64,000 nucleotides of DNA, taken from positions 124,001 to 188,000 of the forward strand of contig CANMTR010000003.1 of NCBI GenBank assembly GCA_947500825.1, read 5' to 3'. Source of the DNA: an uncultured Paracoccaceae bacterium (lineage in GTDB: Bacteria; Pseudomonadota; Alphaproteobacteria; Rhodobacterales; Rhodobacteraceae). Position numbers and translations under genes: made by a program. Numbering within the stretch: the first letter of the stretch is position 1; each line of letters begins with the position of its first letter. The notes beneath the pieces were generated by a model. The model was given only the letters and a program-made list of their open reading frames with translations, had not been told where the DNA came from and made no database searches. Positions 29,554-39,595 of this stretch are shown in pieces.

Positions 29554-29850
29554 GTCCGCGCTCCGTTTCACCACGCGTCCCGTGCCGCGAGGTGTGGCGT
29601 TTTGCAAGCGTGCGGGCCGCCGGAGCCCACGAACGCGCTGCCGTAGGCGTCCGAATAATGCGACCCCATTAGACGGATTATGATAACCACGTAAGTGGTT
29701 ATCACATAATCATGGTTACGGGGCTTCCGGATCAGGATGGATGCGCGCTACCCTCGACCGCGACTTTTCCCAAAAAAGCGCGCATGTCGTGGCGCTGTCG
29801 CCCGACGGTTTTCCGCCCGGACGACGACGTCGGTTCGGCGTGCCCGGCAG
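29554..29850. other. Intergenic region with AT-rich palindrome
   Basis: 297 bases between the SMR gene start and the phoB stop. It contains no supportable gene. Its middle (29650-29715) is much more AT-rich than the rest of the window and holds a strong palindrome; the remainder is ordinary GC-rich sequence. Confidence 0.6.
29682..29703. repeat. Perfect palindrome GATAACCAC-GTAA-GTGGTTATC
   Basis: A 9-base perfect inverted repeat with a 4-base centre, extended outward by a further ATTAT/ATAAT arm with a two-base bulge. No T-run follows, so it does not look like a terminator. Its position about 130 bases upstream of the SMR start fits an operator or a recombination or insertion scar; neither is shown. 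Confidence 0.6.
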
Positions 29851-30537
29851 CTAGCCCAGCGCGTAGCCCGCTCCGCGCACGGTGCGGATTGGATCGTCGC
29901 CGCCGTGGCGGCCGAGCGCCTTGCGCAGCCGGCCCACATGGACGTCGACGGTGCGGCTGTCGACGAAGATGTCGCGGCCCCAGACCCGGTCGAGGAGCTG
30001 CTCGCGCGTCCAGACGCGGCCCGGGCGTTCCATGAGCGTGGACAGGAGGCGGAACTCCGTCGGGCCGAGCTCGACCTCCTGCCCGTTGCGGTGGACGCGC
30101 CAGGTCTCGGGGTCGAGGGTCAGGTCCTCGTGGACGAGCGCCTGGCCGACGGTGGCCGGCCGGGTCCGGCGCAACTGCGCGCGCACCCGCGCCATCAACT
30201 CGGCGACGGAATAGGGCTTGGTCACGTAGTCGTCGGCCCCGGTCTCGAGGCCGCGGACGCGGTCGCCCTCCTCGGTGCGGGCCGAGAGCATGATGATGGG
30301 CACCTCCGGGGCGGCCTCCCGGCGCTTGAGGCGGCGGCAGATCTCGATCCCCGACACGCCCGGCAGCATCCAGTCGAGCACCACGAGGTCGGGCGGCGCC
30401 TCGTCGAAGAGCGTCAGCGCCTCGTCGCCCGTCCCGGCGCGGCTGACGGAGAACCCTTCGGCCTCGAGGTTGTAGGCCAGGATCTCGCGCTGGGAGGCCT
30501 CGTCCTCGACGATCAGGACATGGGGGCGTGTCGACAT
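29851..30537 (-). CDS. phoB: Phosphate regulon response regulator PhoB
   Basis: OmpR-family response regulator of 228 residues. Receiver domain: LIVEDEASQREILAYNL with the acidic pocket at 11-12, phosphorylated Asp55 in DLVVLDWMLPG, and KPYSVAELMARVRAQLRR at the end. The winged-helix DNA-binding domain ends in VWGRDIFVDSRTVDVHVGRLRKAL. It should bind Pho boxes, including the one upstream of pstS. Last gene of the phoR-pstSCAB-phoU-phoB group, five bases after phoU. Confidence 0.97.
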   Translation of the reverse strand: MSTRPHVLIVEDEASQREILAYNLEAEGFSVSRAGTGDEALTLFDEAPPDLVVLDWMLPGVSGIEICRRLKRREAAPEVPIIMLSARTEEGDRVRGLETGADDYVTKPYSVAELMARVRAQLRRTRPATVGQALVHEDLTLDPETWRVHRNGQEVELGPTEFRLLSTLMERPGRVWTREQLLDRVWGRDIFVDSRTVDVHVGRLRKALGRHGGDDPIRTVRGAGYALG

Positions 30538-30541
30538 GGGC

Positions 30542-31255
30542 TCAGGTCTCGATCCGGTCGACGGAGGTGCGGTCGGCCTTGGGCCGCTTGGAGCCGGGTG
30601 CCGCGCCCTCGATCGTGTAGATCACGTGATCGGCGATGGAGGTGACGTGGTCGCCCATGCGCTCGATGTTCTTGGCGATGAAGTGGAGGTGCATGCAGGC
30701 GGTGATGTTGCGCGGGTCCTCCATCATGAAGGTGAGGAACTCGCGGAAGATCGCGGTGTACATCTGGTCCACGTCGGCATCGCGCTCGCGCACGTCGCGC
30801 GCGAGGTCGGCGTCGCGCTGGATATAGGCGTCGAGCACGTCGTGGAGCATCCGCTCCACCTCCCGGGCCATGCGGCGCACCGACTGGGGCGCGCCCTCGA
30901 TCGTGGGCAGGTGCAGCAAAAGGCCGGTGCGCTTGGCCAGGTTCTTGGAATAGTCGCCGATCCGCTCGAGGTTGGTGGAGATCTTGATCACCGCCAGCAC
31001 GAGCCGCATGTCCGAGGCGATGGGCGCGCGCAGGGCCACGACGCGCGCGGCCTCCTCGTTGAGCTGCTCCTCGAGCGCGTCGATGCGCTTGTCGCCGTCG
31101 CGGACCTTCTGCGCGAGTTCCTCGTCGCGGCTCTCGAGCGAGGCGGCGCTGTCGTGGATCGCCGCCTCCACCATGCCGCCCATCTTGAGGACCATGGCCT
31201 GAAGTGCCTCGATGTCGCGGTCGAACGCCGAGAGAATGTGTTTGCCGTCGCTCAT
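30542..31255 (-). CDS. phoU: Phosphate transport system regulatory protein PhoU
   Basis: Two-repeat helical protein, 237 residues, that connects Pst transporter state to PhoR/PhoB signalling and represses the regulon when phosphate is ample. Each PhoU repeat has its metal-binding Glu/Asp motif, for example MGGMVEAAIHDSAASLESRDEELA near 26 and RNITACMHLHFIAKNIERMGDHV near 185. It lies between pstB and phoB in one transcription unit. Confidence 0.97.
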   Translation of the reverse strand: MSDGKHILSAFDRDIEALQAMVLKMGGMVEAAIHDSAASLESRDEELAQKVRDGDKRIDALEEQLNEEAARVVALRAPIASDMRLVLAVIKISTNLERIGDYSKNLAKRTGLLLHLPTIEGAPQSVRRMAREVERMLHDVLDAYIQRDADLARDVRERDADVDQMYTAIFREFLTFMMEDPRNITACMHLHFIAKNIERMGDHVTSIADHVIYTIEGAAPGSKRPKADRTSVDRIET

Positions 31256-31266
31256 GCTCGCCTCCC

Positions 31267-32064
31267 TCAGCCGATCCGGCCGGTGATGTAGCTTTCCGTC
31301 CGCTTGTCGCGGGGATTGGTGAAGATCTCGTCGGTGTCGCCGTATTCCACCAGGTTGCCCAGGTGGAAGAACGCGGTCTTCTGGCTGACGCGCGCGGCCT
31401 GCTGCATCGAGTGGGTGACGATGACGACGGAGTAATTGGCGCGAAGTTCGTCGATCAGCTCCTCGACCTGCCCCGAGGCGATGGGGTCGAGCGCCGAGCA
31501 GGGTTCGTCCATCAGCAGGATCTCGGGCTCGGTGGCGACCGCGCGGGCGATGCAGATCCGCTGCTGCTGGCCGCCCGAGAGGCCGGTGCCGGGCGCGTCG
31601 AGCCTGTCCTTGACCTCGTCCCAGATGGCGCCGCGGCGCAGGGCGTTCTCGACGATCTCGTCGAGCTCGGCCTTGTTCCGGGCGAGACCGTGGATTTTCG
31701 GCCCGTAGGCCACGTTGTCGTAGATGGATTTCGGGAACGGGTTGGGTTTCTGGAACACCATGCCGACCTTGCGGCGCAACTGCACCGGGTCGATGCGCTT
31801 GTCGTAGATGTCCTCGCCGTCGATCTCGATGGTGCCGTTCACGCGGCAGATGTCGATCGTGTCGTTCATCCGGTTGATGCAGCGCAGGAACGTGGTCTTG
31901 CCGCAGCCCGACGGGCCGATGAAGGCGGTCACGGTCTTGTCCTGTATCTCGACATCCACGTCCTTGATGGCGTGGTTGTCCGCGTAGTGCACCTGGACGC
32001 CGCGTGCGGAGATCTTGGTGTCGTTCATCGTGGTGTCTCGGTCCTCGAGGCGGGAATCTTTCAT
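31267..32064 (-). CDS. pstB: Phosphate ABC transporter ATP-binding protein PstB
   Basis: ATPase of the high-affinity phosphate importer, about 265 residues. Walker [11 protein letters not shown]-loop [15 protein letters not shown], signature [14 protein letters not shown] and Walker [16 protein letters not shown] are all present. The start [10 protein letters not shown] is preferred to the ATG at 32028 because AAGGG lies eight bases upstream; both are in frame and differ by 12 residues. The gene starts 12 bases after pstA. Confidence 0.96.
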   Translation of the reverse strand: MKDSRLEDRDTTMNDTKISARGVQVHYADNHAIKDVDVEIQDKTVTAFIGPSGCGKTTFLRCINRMNDTIDICRVNGTIEIDGEDIYDKRIDPVQLRRKVGMVFQKPNPFPKSIYDNVAYGPKIHGLARNKAELDEIVENALRRGAIWDEVKDRLDAPGTGLSGGQQQRICIARAVATEPEILLMDEPCSALDPIASGQVEELIDELRANYSVVIVTHSMQQAARVSQKTAFFHLGNLVEYGDTDEIFTNPRDKRTESYITGRIG

Positions 32065-32075
32065 GTCGGGGGCCC

Positions 32076-33419
32076 TTACCAGCGGCGTTCGAACCGGCGG
32101 CGCAGGAGCACCGCGGTGACGTTCATGATCGCGAGGAAGACCAGGAGCACGATGATCGCGCCCGAGGCCCGTTCGAAGAAGGCGGGATCGGCCCGCTGCG
32201 TCCAGTTGTAGACCTGCACGGGCAGCGCCGACGCGGGGTCGAAGAGGCCCTCGGGCGGTGCGTCCGGGTAGTCTTGCACGAAGGCGACCATGCCGATCAG
32301 CAGGAGCGGCGCCGTCTCGCCCAGCGCCTGCGCGAGGCCGATGATCGTCCCCGTCAGGATACCCGGCGCGGCCAGGGGCAGGACGTGGTGGAACACCGTC
32401 TGCATGTTCGAAGCGCCCACGCCCAAAGCTGCCGAGCGGATCGAGGGCGGAACCGATTTCAGCGCCGCGCGGGTGGAGATGATGATGGTGGGCAGCGTCA
32501 TCAGCGTCAGGACCAGCCCGCCGACGATGGGCGCCGAGAGCGGCAGGCCCATGAAGTTGATGAAGATCGCCAGGCCGAGGATGCCGTAGACGATGGAGGG
32601 CACGGCCGCGAGGTTGGAGATGTTGACCTCGATGAGGTCGGTGAACCAGTTCTTCGGCGCGAACTCCTCGAGGTAGATGGAGGCGCAGACCCCGATCGGC
32701 AGCGCCAGGCAGAGCACGATCAGCATCATGTAGAGCGAGCCCACGATGGCCACGCCGAGGCCCGCGGCCTCGGGCTGGTTCTCGGAGGCGTCGGGCATGG
32801 TCAGGAAGCCGGGGTTGAGCTCGATCCTGAGGACGCCGGCCTCGCGCAGGGTGTCGGCCAGTTGCAGTTCCTCGGGGGAGACGCGGCTGTCGAGCTCGGC
32901 CGTTTCCATGGTGACGCGGCCCTTGAAGTAGCCGTCGATCCGGCCGTCGGCGAGAAAGTCGAAGGTGCGGGTGACGCCCTCGTCGGGCTGCGGCACGGGC
33001 GTGACGCGCTGGGAGACCGCCCACTGGCGCAAGGTGGAGCCAGCGTCGCCGCCCAGAAGCTCCATGGCGCGGGCGGTCTCGACCTCGTCGCCCACGCCGG
33101 CCGCGTCGAGCGCCTCGCGCATGTTCTCCTCGATGATGCCGCGATAGACGGAGGTCTTGAGCAGCGCCTCCTCGGCCTCGGTGATCTGGGCCTGAGTGAG
33201 CGTGATCTCCAGCTCGAACACGGTCTGGCGGAAGGCGCCGAGCCCGTTCGACAGGATCGAGACCAGCAGCATCACCAGCAGCAGGACGCCGAGGCCCACG
33301 GCGCCCATGCCGTAGTAGCGGAAGCGCCGCTCGGCCGCGTGGCGCTTTTTGGTGCGCGCGTCGAGGACCATGAGGGAGCCGGAGGCGCCGGTGCTGCGGG
33401 GGGCGGACGCGTCGCTCAT
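32076..33419 (-). CDS. pstA: Phosphate ABC transporter permease PstA
   Basis: Inner-membrane permease, 447 residues, longer than E. coli PstA because of an N-terminal DUF3333-type extension (first membrane helix near 38-60, then about 130 periplasmic residues), a form common in alphaproteobacteria. The permease core follows with membrane helices and the EAA-like loop [16 protein letters not shown] near 375. The ATG start overlaps the pstC stop (ATGA). Confidence 0.96.
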   Translation of the reverse strand: MSDASAPRSTGASGSLMVLDARTKKRHAAERRFRYYGMGAVGLGVLLLVMLLVSILSNGLGAFRQTVFELEITLTQAQITEAEEALLKTSVYRGIIEENMREALDAAGVGDEVETARAMELLGGDAGSTLRQWAVSQRVTPVPQPDEGVTRTFDFLADGRIDGYFKGRVTMETAELDSRVSPEELQLADTLREAGVLRIELNPGFLTMPDASENQPEAAGLGVAIVGSLYMMLIVLCLALPIGVCASIYLEEFAPKNWFTDLIEVNISNLAAVPSIVYGILGLAIFINFMGLPLSAPIVGGLVLTLMTLPTIIISTRAALKSVPPSIRSAALGVGASNMQTVFHHVLPLAAPGILTGTIIGLAQALGETAPLLLIGMVAFVQDYPDAPPEGLFDPASALPVQVYNWTQRADPAFFERASGAIIVLLVFLAIMNVTAVLLRRRFERRW

Positions 33420-34876
33420 TCGTATTGCTCCCGGTATCTGCGCACGATGTAGAGGGCCAGGACGTTCAGCGCGAGGGTGATGACGAAGAGCGTCAGCCCC
33501 AGCGCGAAGGCCACCAGCGTCTCGGGGGAATTGAAGTCGGTGTCGCCGGTGAGCTGGCTCACGATCTTGACGGTCACCGTGGTCATCGCCTCGAACGGGT
33601 TCACCGACATGCGGGCCGCGGCCCCTGCCCCCAGCACCACGATCATGGTCTCGCCGATGGCGCGCGAGGCCGCGAGCAGGATGGCGCCGACGATGCCCGG
33701 AAGCGCCGCGGGCAGGACCACCTGCCGCACCGTCTCCGATTGCGTCGATCCCAGCCCGTAGGAGGCGTCCCGCAGGGCCTGGGGCACCGCGGTGATGATG
33801 TCGTCGGACAGGGACGAGACGAACGGGATCAGCATGATCCCCATGACGAGCCCCGCGGTCATCACCGAGGCGGACGAGTTGCCCAGGCCCATGGGCTGGG
33901 CGAAGACGTCGCGCATGAACGGGCCCACGGTGATCAGCGCGAAGAGGCCGTAGACGATGGTGGGAATGCCCGCGAGCACCTCGATCAGCGGCTTGGCCAC
34001 GGCGCGGACCTTGGGCCCGGCATACTCGGAGAGGTAGATCGCCGCGAAGAGGCCGATGGGGACGGCGACGATGAGCGCGATCAGCGAAATGTAGAGCGTG
34101 CCCCACAGGAGCGGCAGCATCCCCAGGTCGGAGCCGCCCTGGAAGCGCGGGTTCCAGTCGGTGGAGAAGAAGAACTCCGTCCAGGAATAGCGCGAGAAGA
34201 AGTCCACCGTCTCGAAGACCATGGACATGACGATGCCCACGGTCGTCAGGATCGCCACGAGCGCCGTGCCCATGAGAAGGACGAGGATGCCCCGCTCGAC
34301 GCTGGCGCGCGCGTTCACGTCGGCCCGCGCGCGAATGAGCGACAGGGCGAAGCCCGCGGCGGTGGCCGCGAGGACGACCCCGGTCATGGCGAGGTGGCCC
34401 ACCCGCTCGATCTGCACCCAGACCTGGGCGGCATCGAGCGCGGCGGGGCCCGGCTCCTCGCCCACGGCGATCCCGAGATCGGCGAGCCGGGTGCGCAGGC
34501 TACCGCCGTCGGCGGTCAGCGCCAGCGCCTCGTCCCAGCCCAGACCGCCGCCCTGGACGGCGAGCTGGAGCCCGGTGGCGATACGGCGCACATCGGCCAT
34601 GATCAGGCTGCGCTGTCCCTCGCTGGACGCGGCGGCCTCGGGGATGGAGCCGGCGACGCGGGCCTCCAGCACGACGGGCTGGATCAGGATCCAGGCGCCC
34701 AGGATCAGGAGCGCGGGCACCGCCGTCCAGATCAGGGCGGTCATCCCGTAGGCCCGCGGCAGGGAATGCATCCGCCGCATGCTGCCGCCCGCAGTGGCGA
34801 GCGCGCGGGCGCGCGCCGCGGCGTAGCCCGCGGCGGCGAGGACGAGGATGATGGCGAGGAGCCAGTGTGTCGGCAT
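33416..34876 (-). CDS. pstC: Phosphate ABC transporter permease PstC
   Basis: Inner-membrane permease of the phosphate importer, 486 residues. The N-terminal 150 residues contain two membrane helices with an extended periplasmic loop, longer than the E. coli protein. The core contains [19 protein letters not shown] near 225, [31 protein letters not shown] and the EAA loop [18 protein letters not shown] near 395. The pstC start is 76 bases after the pstS stop; a hairpin separates them. Confidence 0.96.
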   Translation of the reverse strand: MPTHWLLAIILVLAAAGYAAARARALATAGGSMRRMHSLPRAYGMTALIWTAVPALLILGAWILIQPVVLEARVAGSIPEAAASSEGQRSLIMADVRRIATGLQLAVQGGGLGWDEALALTADGGSLRTRLADLGIAVGEEPGPAALDAAQVWVQIERVGHLAMTGVVLAATAAGFALSLIRARADVNARASVERGILVLLMGTALVAILTTVGIVMSMVFETVDFFSRYSWTEFFFSTDWNPRFQGGSDLGMLPLLWGTLYISLIALIVAVPIGLFAAIYLSEYAGPKVRAVAKPLIEVLAGIPTIVYGLFALITVGPFMRDVFAQPMGLGNSSASVMTAGLVMGIMLIPFVSSLSDDIITAVPQALRDASYGLGSTQSETVRQVVLPAALPGIVGAILLAASRAIGETMIVVLGAGAAARMSVNPFEAMTTVTVKIVSQLTGDTDFNSPETLVAFALGLTLFVITLALNVLALYIVRRYREQYE

Positions 34877-34907
34877 CGGTGTCTCCCGGGGGGGCGCGCG
34901 CGGGCGG

Positions 34908-34940
34908 ATGGGGCGGGCGGCACCGGCCGCCCTGCCCCAT
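34908..34940. other. Hairpin between pstS and pstC
   Basis: Inverted repeat ATGGGGCGGGCGG / CCGCCCTGCCCCAT with one bulged base, in the gap after pstS. A T-run exists only on the plus-strand side. For the pst transcript it likely acts as an attenuator or 3' stabiliser giving more binding protein than permease; this is inferred from position. Confidence 0.5.
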
Positions 34941-34951
34941 TTTTCAGGATG

Positions 34952-35998
34952 TCACTCGGCGGACATCACGGTCTCGCTCTGGATCTTCTCCTGGGTCTGG
35001 GCCAGCTCCGGATCGGGCACCAGGCCGTAGTTGGCGAGCGGCCCGCCCGGCCCGGCGACCTCGTCGGCGACGAAGAAGGAGGCGTATTCCTTCAGGCCCG
35101 GGATGACGCCGATATGGGGCTTCTTGACGTAGAAGAAGAGCGGCCGGGAGACCGGGTAGTCGCCCGCGGCGATGGTGTCCGTGTTCGGCTCGACGCCGCC
35201 CATGGTGGCCACCTTCAGGGTGCTGGTGTTGTTCTCGTAGAAGGCCAGGCCGAAGACGCCGACGCCGTCGGGGTTCTGGTTCAAGCGGTTCAGCGTCTCG
35301 GTGTAGTCGCCCTGGATCTCGACCGCGGAGCCGTCGTTGCGGATCTCCATGCAGGCGGCTTCGGCGGCTTCCTCGTCGCCGCCGTTGATCTCCAGGATCT
35401 GCTCCATGGCGCCCGAGGCCTCGCAGCCGGCGAGGATCACGTTCTCGTCGAAGACCTCGCGGGTGCCGTGGTTGGTGCCGGGGATGAAGGTCAGGATCTC
35501 GACATCGGGCAGCGATTCGTCGACCTCGGTCCAGTTCGCGTTCGGGTTCTGCACCATCTCGCCGTCCTGCGGGATCTCGGCGGCCAGGGCGTTGTACCAC
35601 TGCTCGGGCTCGAAGGCGGTGAACTCGGGGCCGTCGATCTGGCTGGCGAAGACGATGCCGTCATAGCCGATGCGGACCTCGATGATGCCGTCCACGCCGT
35701 TGGCGCGGCAGGTCTCCAGCTCGCTCTCGCTGATCGGGCGCGAGGCGTTGGCGATGTCGATCGTGCCCTCGCCCACGCCCTCGCAGAACTGGCGCAGGCC
35801 GGCGGAGGAGCCGCCCGACTGGACGACCGGGGCGGCGAAGTCCGTGTTCTCGGTGAAGGCCTCGGCGACGATGGAGGCATAGGGCAGCACGGTGGAGGAA
35901 CCGGCGACCTGCACCTGCTCGCGGCTCTGGGCGCTGGCGAAGGTGGTGGTGGCCGCGAGGGCGGCCAGCGTCGCCGCTGTGGTCTTGTGGACGGACAT
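34952..35998 (-). CDS. pstS: Phosphate-binding protein PstS
   Basis: Periplasmic phosphate-binding protein, 348 residues, with signal peptide MSVHKTTAATLAALAATTTFASAQ (cleavage after the AxA-like FASA). The phosphate-loop motif VAGSSTVLPY near residue 30 and the GGSSAGLRQFCEGVGEG block near 63 are typical; four cysteines could pair in the periplasm. It is the first gene after the Pho box and is followed by pstC. A longer in-frame upstream extension exists but would bury the signal peptide. Confidence 0.97.
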   Translation of the reverse strand: MSVHKTTAATLAALAATTTFASAQSREQVQVAGSSTVLPYASIVAEAFTENTDFAAPVVQSGGSSAGLRQFCEGVGEGTIDIANASRPISESELETCRANGVDGIIEVRIGYDGIVFASQIDGPEFTAFEPEQWYNALAAEIPQDGEMVQNPNANWTEVDESLPDVEILTFIPGTNHGTREVFDENVILAGCEASGAMEQILEINGGDEEAAEAACMEIRNDGSAVEIQGDYTETLNRLNQNPDGVGVFGLAFYENNTSTLKVATMGGVEPNTDTIAAGDYPVSRPLFFYVKKPHIGVIPGLKEYASFFVADEVAGPGGPLANYGLVPDPELAQTQEKIQSETVMSAE

Positions 35999-36078
35999 GG
36001 GAACTCCTGTAACGGTCTCTGGCGGCCACGTCCGGCGCGGCCTCGGCCACCGTCTAGTGCCGGCGCGAGTCATCATTG

Positions 36079-36106
36079 TAACGGCGACGTAACGGTTTGA
36101 TGACAA
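36079..36106 (-). promoter_or_regulatory. Tandem Pho box upstream of pstS
   Basis: Read on the minus strand, TTGTCAT-CAAA-CCGTTAC-GTCG-CCGTTAC forms three 7-base units with 4-base spacers, the 11-base period of PhoB half-sites. It lies about 85 bases upstream of the pstS start codon, between phoR and pstS. The match to the consensus CTGTCAT-4-CTGTCAC is good for the first unit and weaker for the others. Confidence 0.75.
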
Positions 36107-36141
36107 GGTCCGCCCTGCCCCGAGGTCAGCGCGATCGCCGC

Positions 36142-37167
36142 TCACGGCTCGCTGGGCAGGACCACGCCGAAGGTGCTGCCGCGGCCGCGCTCGGAGGCGA
36201 TCCGCAACCGGCCGCGATGGCGCGCCACGATGTGCTTGACGATGGCCAGCCCCAGCCCCGTTCCGCCGACCTCGCGCGAGCGGTGGGTATCGACGCGGTA
36301 GAATCGCTCCGCCAGGCGCGGCAGGTGCACCGGGTCGATGCCGGGGCCGTCGTCTGCCACCTCGACGGAGACGCCGGCGCGGCGCAGGTCGCGCAGGTAG
36401 TCGTGGACGGTGAGCGTCACAGTGACCTTCGAGCCGCCGTACTTGATGGCGTTCTCCGCGAGGTTGGTCACGACCTGGCGCAACTGGTCGGCGTCGCCGG
36501 GCACATCCACCGCCGCCTCGGCGCCCGCGACCGACAGCGCCACGCCGGCCTCGGCGGCGGTGTCGGCCAGCATGGCGGCGACCGAGCGCAGGACAAGGGC
36601 GATGTCGACGCGCTCACGCGGGCGCAGGCGTTCGTCGGCCTCGACCCGGCTGAGGGACAGCAGGTCGCGCACGAGGCGGTTCATGCGCTGGGCCTCGCGG
36701 TCCATGGTGGCCAGGAACCGTTCGCGCGCGGCGGCGTCGTCGCGCGCCGGGCCGCGCAGGGTCTCGATGAAGCCGATCATCGCGGTGAGCGGCGTCTTCA
36801 ACTCGTGGCTGACATTGGCGACGAAGTCGCGCCGCATCTGGCCGGCCTCCTGGGCGTCGCTGCGATCCTCGAAGGTGACGAGGACGCCCTCGCCCGCGCG
36901 CCGGGCATGGGCCGTCCAGGTGGTGTCGCGCGCGCCTTGCCGGCCCATGAAGCGCGCGGTGCGGGGGCGGCCGTCCGCCAGGGTCCCCTCCACCGCCTCG
37001 GCGAGGTCGGGCTGGCGCAGGCCGATGACGAAGCTGCGCCCCTCGATCCCGGGGCCGAGGAACGCGCGGGCGGGCGCGTTGAGGTACTCGATCCGCTGGT
37101 CGGCGTCGACGAGGACCGCCGGCAGGGGCAGCGCCTCGAGCAGGTCCGACGCACCGGGGGCGACCAT
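36142..37167 (-). CDS. phoR: Phosphate regulon sensor histidine kinase PhoR
   Basis: Histidine kinase of 341 residues that phosphorylates PhoB. A PAS domain (residues about 8-105) precedes the dimerisation helix with VSHELKTPLTAMIGF, phosphoacceptor His121, and the ATPase domain has N-box NLAENAIKYGG, G1 DDGPGIDPVHLPRL and G2 GGTGLGLAIVKHIV. No N-terminal membrane helices are visible, unlike E. coli PhoR, so it is predicted soluble or membrane-associated through PhoU/Pst. It starts three bases after the PLP enzyme gene. Confidence 0.94.
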   Translation of the reverse strand: MVAPGASDLLEALPLPAVLVDADQRIEYLNAPARAFLGPGIEGRSFVIGLRQPDLAEAVEGTLADGRPRTARFMGRQGARDTTWTAHARRAGEGVLVTFEDRSDAQEAGQMRRDFVANVSHELKTPLTAMIGFIETLRGPARDDAAARERFLATMDREAQRMNRLVRDLLSLSRVEADERLRPRERVDIALVLRSVAAMLADTAAEAGVALSVAGAEAAVDVPGDADQLRQVVTNLAENAIKYGGSKVTVTLTVHDYLRDLRRAGVSVEVADDGPGIDPVHLPRLAERFYRVDTHRSREVGGTGLGLAIVKHIVARHRGRLRIASERGRGSTFGVVLPSEP

Positions 37168-37170
37168 TCC

Positions 37171-38427
37171 CTACTCCGCCGCCGCCCTGACCGCCGCCTC
37201 GACCTCCGACAGGAGGTGGTCGGGCGGCTCGATGCCCACGGAGATGCGGAACGTGCCCTCGGTGATCCCCAGGGCGGCGCGCGCCTCCGCGCCCATGGCG
37301 CGGTGCGACGAGGTGGCGGGATGGCTGATCGTGGTCGACACGTCGCCCAGGGTGGGCGCGAAGGCGAGGTTCTCGGCCGCCGCCACGAGGCGGTTCGCGG
37401 CCTCCCGCCCGCCCTCGAGGGTGAAGGTGACCATGTTGCCGAACCTGCCCGCCAGGAGCGAGACCGCGCGGTCGTGGTCGGGATGGTCGCGCCGCCCGGG
37501 ATAGACCACGGACGCCACGCCCGGCAGGTCGGGCAGCCGGTCGGCGAGGCGCGCGGCGTTCTCTTCCGCGCGGTCGTAGCGCAGGTCGAACGAGTAGAGG
37601 CCGCGCTCGGCCAGCCAGCAATCGAACGGGCTGGGCGTGAGCCCCAGCGTGGTGGCGAAGACGCGCATGCGCTCGCGCAGGTCGGGGTCGCGCGCGGCGA
37701 CGTAGCCCAGCGTGGCGTCGGAATGGCCCGCCAGCAGCTTGGTGATCGAGTGGATCACGATGTCGGCGCCGTACTCGAAGGGACGGATGCCGCGCGGCGT
37801 GGTGAAGGTGTTGTCCACCGCCAGGAGGACCCCCCGCTCCCTGGCGAGCGCGGCGATTCCCTTGAGGTCGGCCACCCGCAGCATCGGGTTGGAGACGACC
37901 TCGACGAGGATCATCCGCGTCTCGGGGCGGATCGCGTCCGCGATGGCCTGCGCGTCGCCGGCGTCCACCTGGGTCGTCCCGATCCCCAAGCGCGGCAGTT
38001 CCTCGGCCATCAGGCGCTGGGACCGGCCGTAAAGGCGGTCGGCGCCGACCACGTGGTCGCCCGATTTCAAAAGCCCGATGACGGCGGCGGCGACCGCGGC
38101 CATGCCAGAGCCCATGACGATGCCGCCCTCCGCGCCCTCGAGCGCGTCGATCTTGCCGGCGAGGACCGTGGCGTTGGGATGTCCCTCGCGGGCATAGGTG
38201 AAGCCCGGCTCGCGCCCCTCGTAGATCGCGTCGAGCGCGTCGGGCCCGGCGGAGCCGTAGACCACCGAGGGCTGGATCGGCGTGGCGAGGGCGCGCCCCG
38301 TCCCGTCGGGCCAGCCGCCGCGGCGCACGCCGGCGCGGTGTGGCGCGGCCTCGGCGGGCCTTTCGGGGGCGGGCAGCGCGGGGGGCGCCTCGGGGGAGCG
38401 GCCGAACAGGCGGGAGAGGATGCTCAC
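37171..38427 (-). CDS. Transsulfuration-family PLP-dependent enzyme
   Basis: 418-residue enzyme of the Cys/Met metabolism PLP family (cystathionine gamma-synthase/lyase, O-acyl-homoserine sulfhydrylase group). Visible are [19 protein letters not shown] near 74, [17 protein letters not shown] near 98, [19 protein letters not shown] near 195 and the PLP lysine in [17 protein letters not shown] near 218. A non-conserved, Pro-rich N-terminal segment of about 45 residues precedes the fold. The GTG start overlaps the carbonic-anhydrase-like gene (GTGA). Exact substrate cannot be decided. Confidence 0.88.
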   Translation of the reverse strand: MSILSRLFGRSPEAPPALPAPERPAEAAPHRAGVRRGGWPDGTGRALATPIQPSVVYGSAGPDALDAIYEGREPGFTYAREGHPNATVLAGKIDALEGAEGGIVMGSGMAAVAAAVIGLLKSGDHVVGADRLYGRSQRLMAEELPRLGIGTTQVDAGDAQAIADAIRPETRMILVEVVSNPMLRVADLKGIAALARERGVLLAVDNTFTTPRGIRPFEYGADIVIHSITKLLAGHSDATLGYVAARDPDLRERMRVFATTLGLTPSPFDCWLAERGLYSFDLRYDRAEENAARLADRLPDLPGVASVVYPGRRDHPDHDRAVSLLAGRFGNMVTFTLEGGREAANRLVAAAENLAFAPTLGDVSTTISHPATSSHRAMGAEARAALGITEGTFRISVGIEPPDHLLSEVEAAVRAAAE

Positions 38428-38945
38428 GAGACCTCCGTCAGATCGCGGGCGAAGCGGGCCGCGTTTTCCTGGTAATGGAGCGCGGACGCCTTGAGCATCT
38501 GGATCGCCCCGGCATCGAGTTCGCGCACGACCTTGCCCGGCGCGCCCAGGACGAGGGAGCCGTCGGGGATCTCCTTGCCCTCGGTGACGAGGGCGCCGGC
38601 GCCGATCAGGCAGTTCTTGCCTATCCTGGCCCCGTTGAGGATCGTGGCGCCCATGCCCACCAGGCTCTCGTCGCCGATGGTGCAGCCGTGCAGCATCGCC
38701 TTGTGCCCGATGGTGCAGTCGCGGCCCACGGTGAGCGGGAAGCCCATGTCGGTGTGCAGGACGCAGTTTTCCTGGACGTTGGTCCCTTCGCCGATCTCGA
38801 TCGGCTCGTTGTCGCCGCGGATCGCCGCGCCGAACCACACGGAGGCGCGCGCGCGCAGGATCACCTTGCCGATCACATGCGTCCCCGGGGCCACCCAGAC
38901 CCCCTCCTCCAGCATCGGCGTGTCGCCACCAAGATCGTAGATCAT
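38424..38945 (-). CDS. Gamma-class carbonic anhydrase family protein
   Basis: 173-residue left-handed beta-helix protein with hexapeptide repeats ([61 protein letters not shown]). The three metal-binding histidines of Cam are represented by His in [12 protein letters not shown]. Members are described as carbonic anhydrases or PaaY/YrdA-like proteins, so activity is not certain. ATG overlaps the stop of gmk by four bases. Confidence 0.92.
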   Translation of the reverse strand: MIYDLGGDTPMLEEGVWVAPGTHVIGKVILRARASVWFGAAIRGDNEPIEIGEGTNVQENCVLHTDMGFPLTVGRDCTIGHKAMLHGCTIGDESLVGMGATILNGARIGKNCLIGAGALVTEGKEIPDGSLVLGAPGKVVRELDAGAIQMLKASALHYQENAARFARDLTEVS

Positions 38946-39592
38946 GTCCTCTCCTCGAATTCGGCGTTCAGATGCCGGACCGTCTCCACCAGCCCCGGCT
39001 GCTGGCTGATCCTGAGGCGCTCGGCCTCGACTATCGTGCGCAGGCGCCGCTCGGTCACGTCGAGATCGTCGTTGACGAGGACATAGTCGTATTCGGGCCA
39101 GTGGCTGATCTCGTCGCGGCTTTTCTGCATGCGCGCGGCGATCACCTCGGCGGTGTCCTGCCCGCGCTCGATCAGGCGCCGCTCCAGTTCGATGATGGAG
39201 GGCGGCAGGATGAACAGCGACAGGGTATGCTTGCCCAGCACCGAGTTGCGGATCTGTTGGCCGCCCTGCCAGTCCACGTCGAACAGCACGTCGCGGCCCG
39301 CGGCGATCGCGGCTTCCACGGGGCCGGCGGGCGAACCGTAGAGGTTGCCGAAGACCTCGGCGTGCTCGAGCATCTCGCCGCCCGCGGTCATCGTCTCGAA
39401 GGCTTCGCGGTCGCGGAAGTAGTATTCGCGCCCCTCGACCTCGCCCGCCCGCGGGGGGCGCGTGGTGGCCGAGACAGAGAAGGACAGGGACGCGTCCCAC
39501 GCCATCAGGCGGCGCGCCAGAGTCGACTTGCCCGCGCCCGAGGGCGAGGACAGGATGATCAGAAGCCCGCGCCGGCCGGTGCCCTCGCTCAC
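38942..39592 (-). CDS. gmk: Guanylate kinase
   Basis: Phosphorylates GMP to GDP with ATP (216 residues). P-loop [10 protein letters not shown] at 15-24, the GMP-binding block [19 protein letters not shown] near 41, [13 protein letters not shown] near 105 and the lid/adenine region [13 protein letters not shown] are present. GTG start. It lies between yicC (3 bases) and the carbonic anhydrase homologue (overlap), a common alphaproteobacterial pairing of yicC and gmk. Confidence 0.97.
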   Translation of the reverse strand: MSEGTGRRGLLIILSSPSGAGKSTLARRLMAWDASLSFSVSATTRPPRAGEVEGREYYFRDREAFETMTAGGEMLEHAEVFGNLYGSPAGPVEAAIAAGRDVLFDVDWQGGQQIRNSVLGKHTLSLFILPPSIIELERRLIERGQDTAEVIAARMQKSRDEISHWPEYDYVLVNDDLDVTERRLRTIVEAERLRISQQPGLVETVRHLNAEFEERT

Positions 39593-39595
39593 GTC

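Noticed and set aside
29712-30035. Plus-strand frame downstream of the 29.7 kb palindrome
   Set aside because: Most of it overlaps phoB in antisense and the first 45 codons have no recognisable motif or ribosome-binding site.
33425-36100. An 891-residue plus-strand frame opposite the pst genes
   Set aside because: Composition (Gly, Arg, His, Asp repeats) is that of an antisense frame in GC-rich DNA; the minus strand encodes well-defined Pst proteins.
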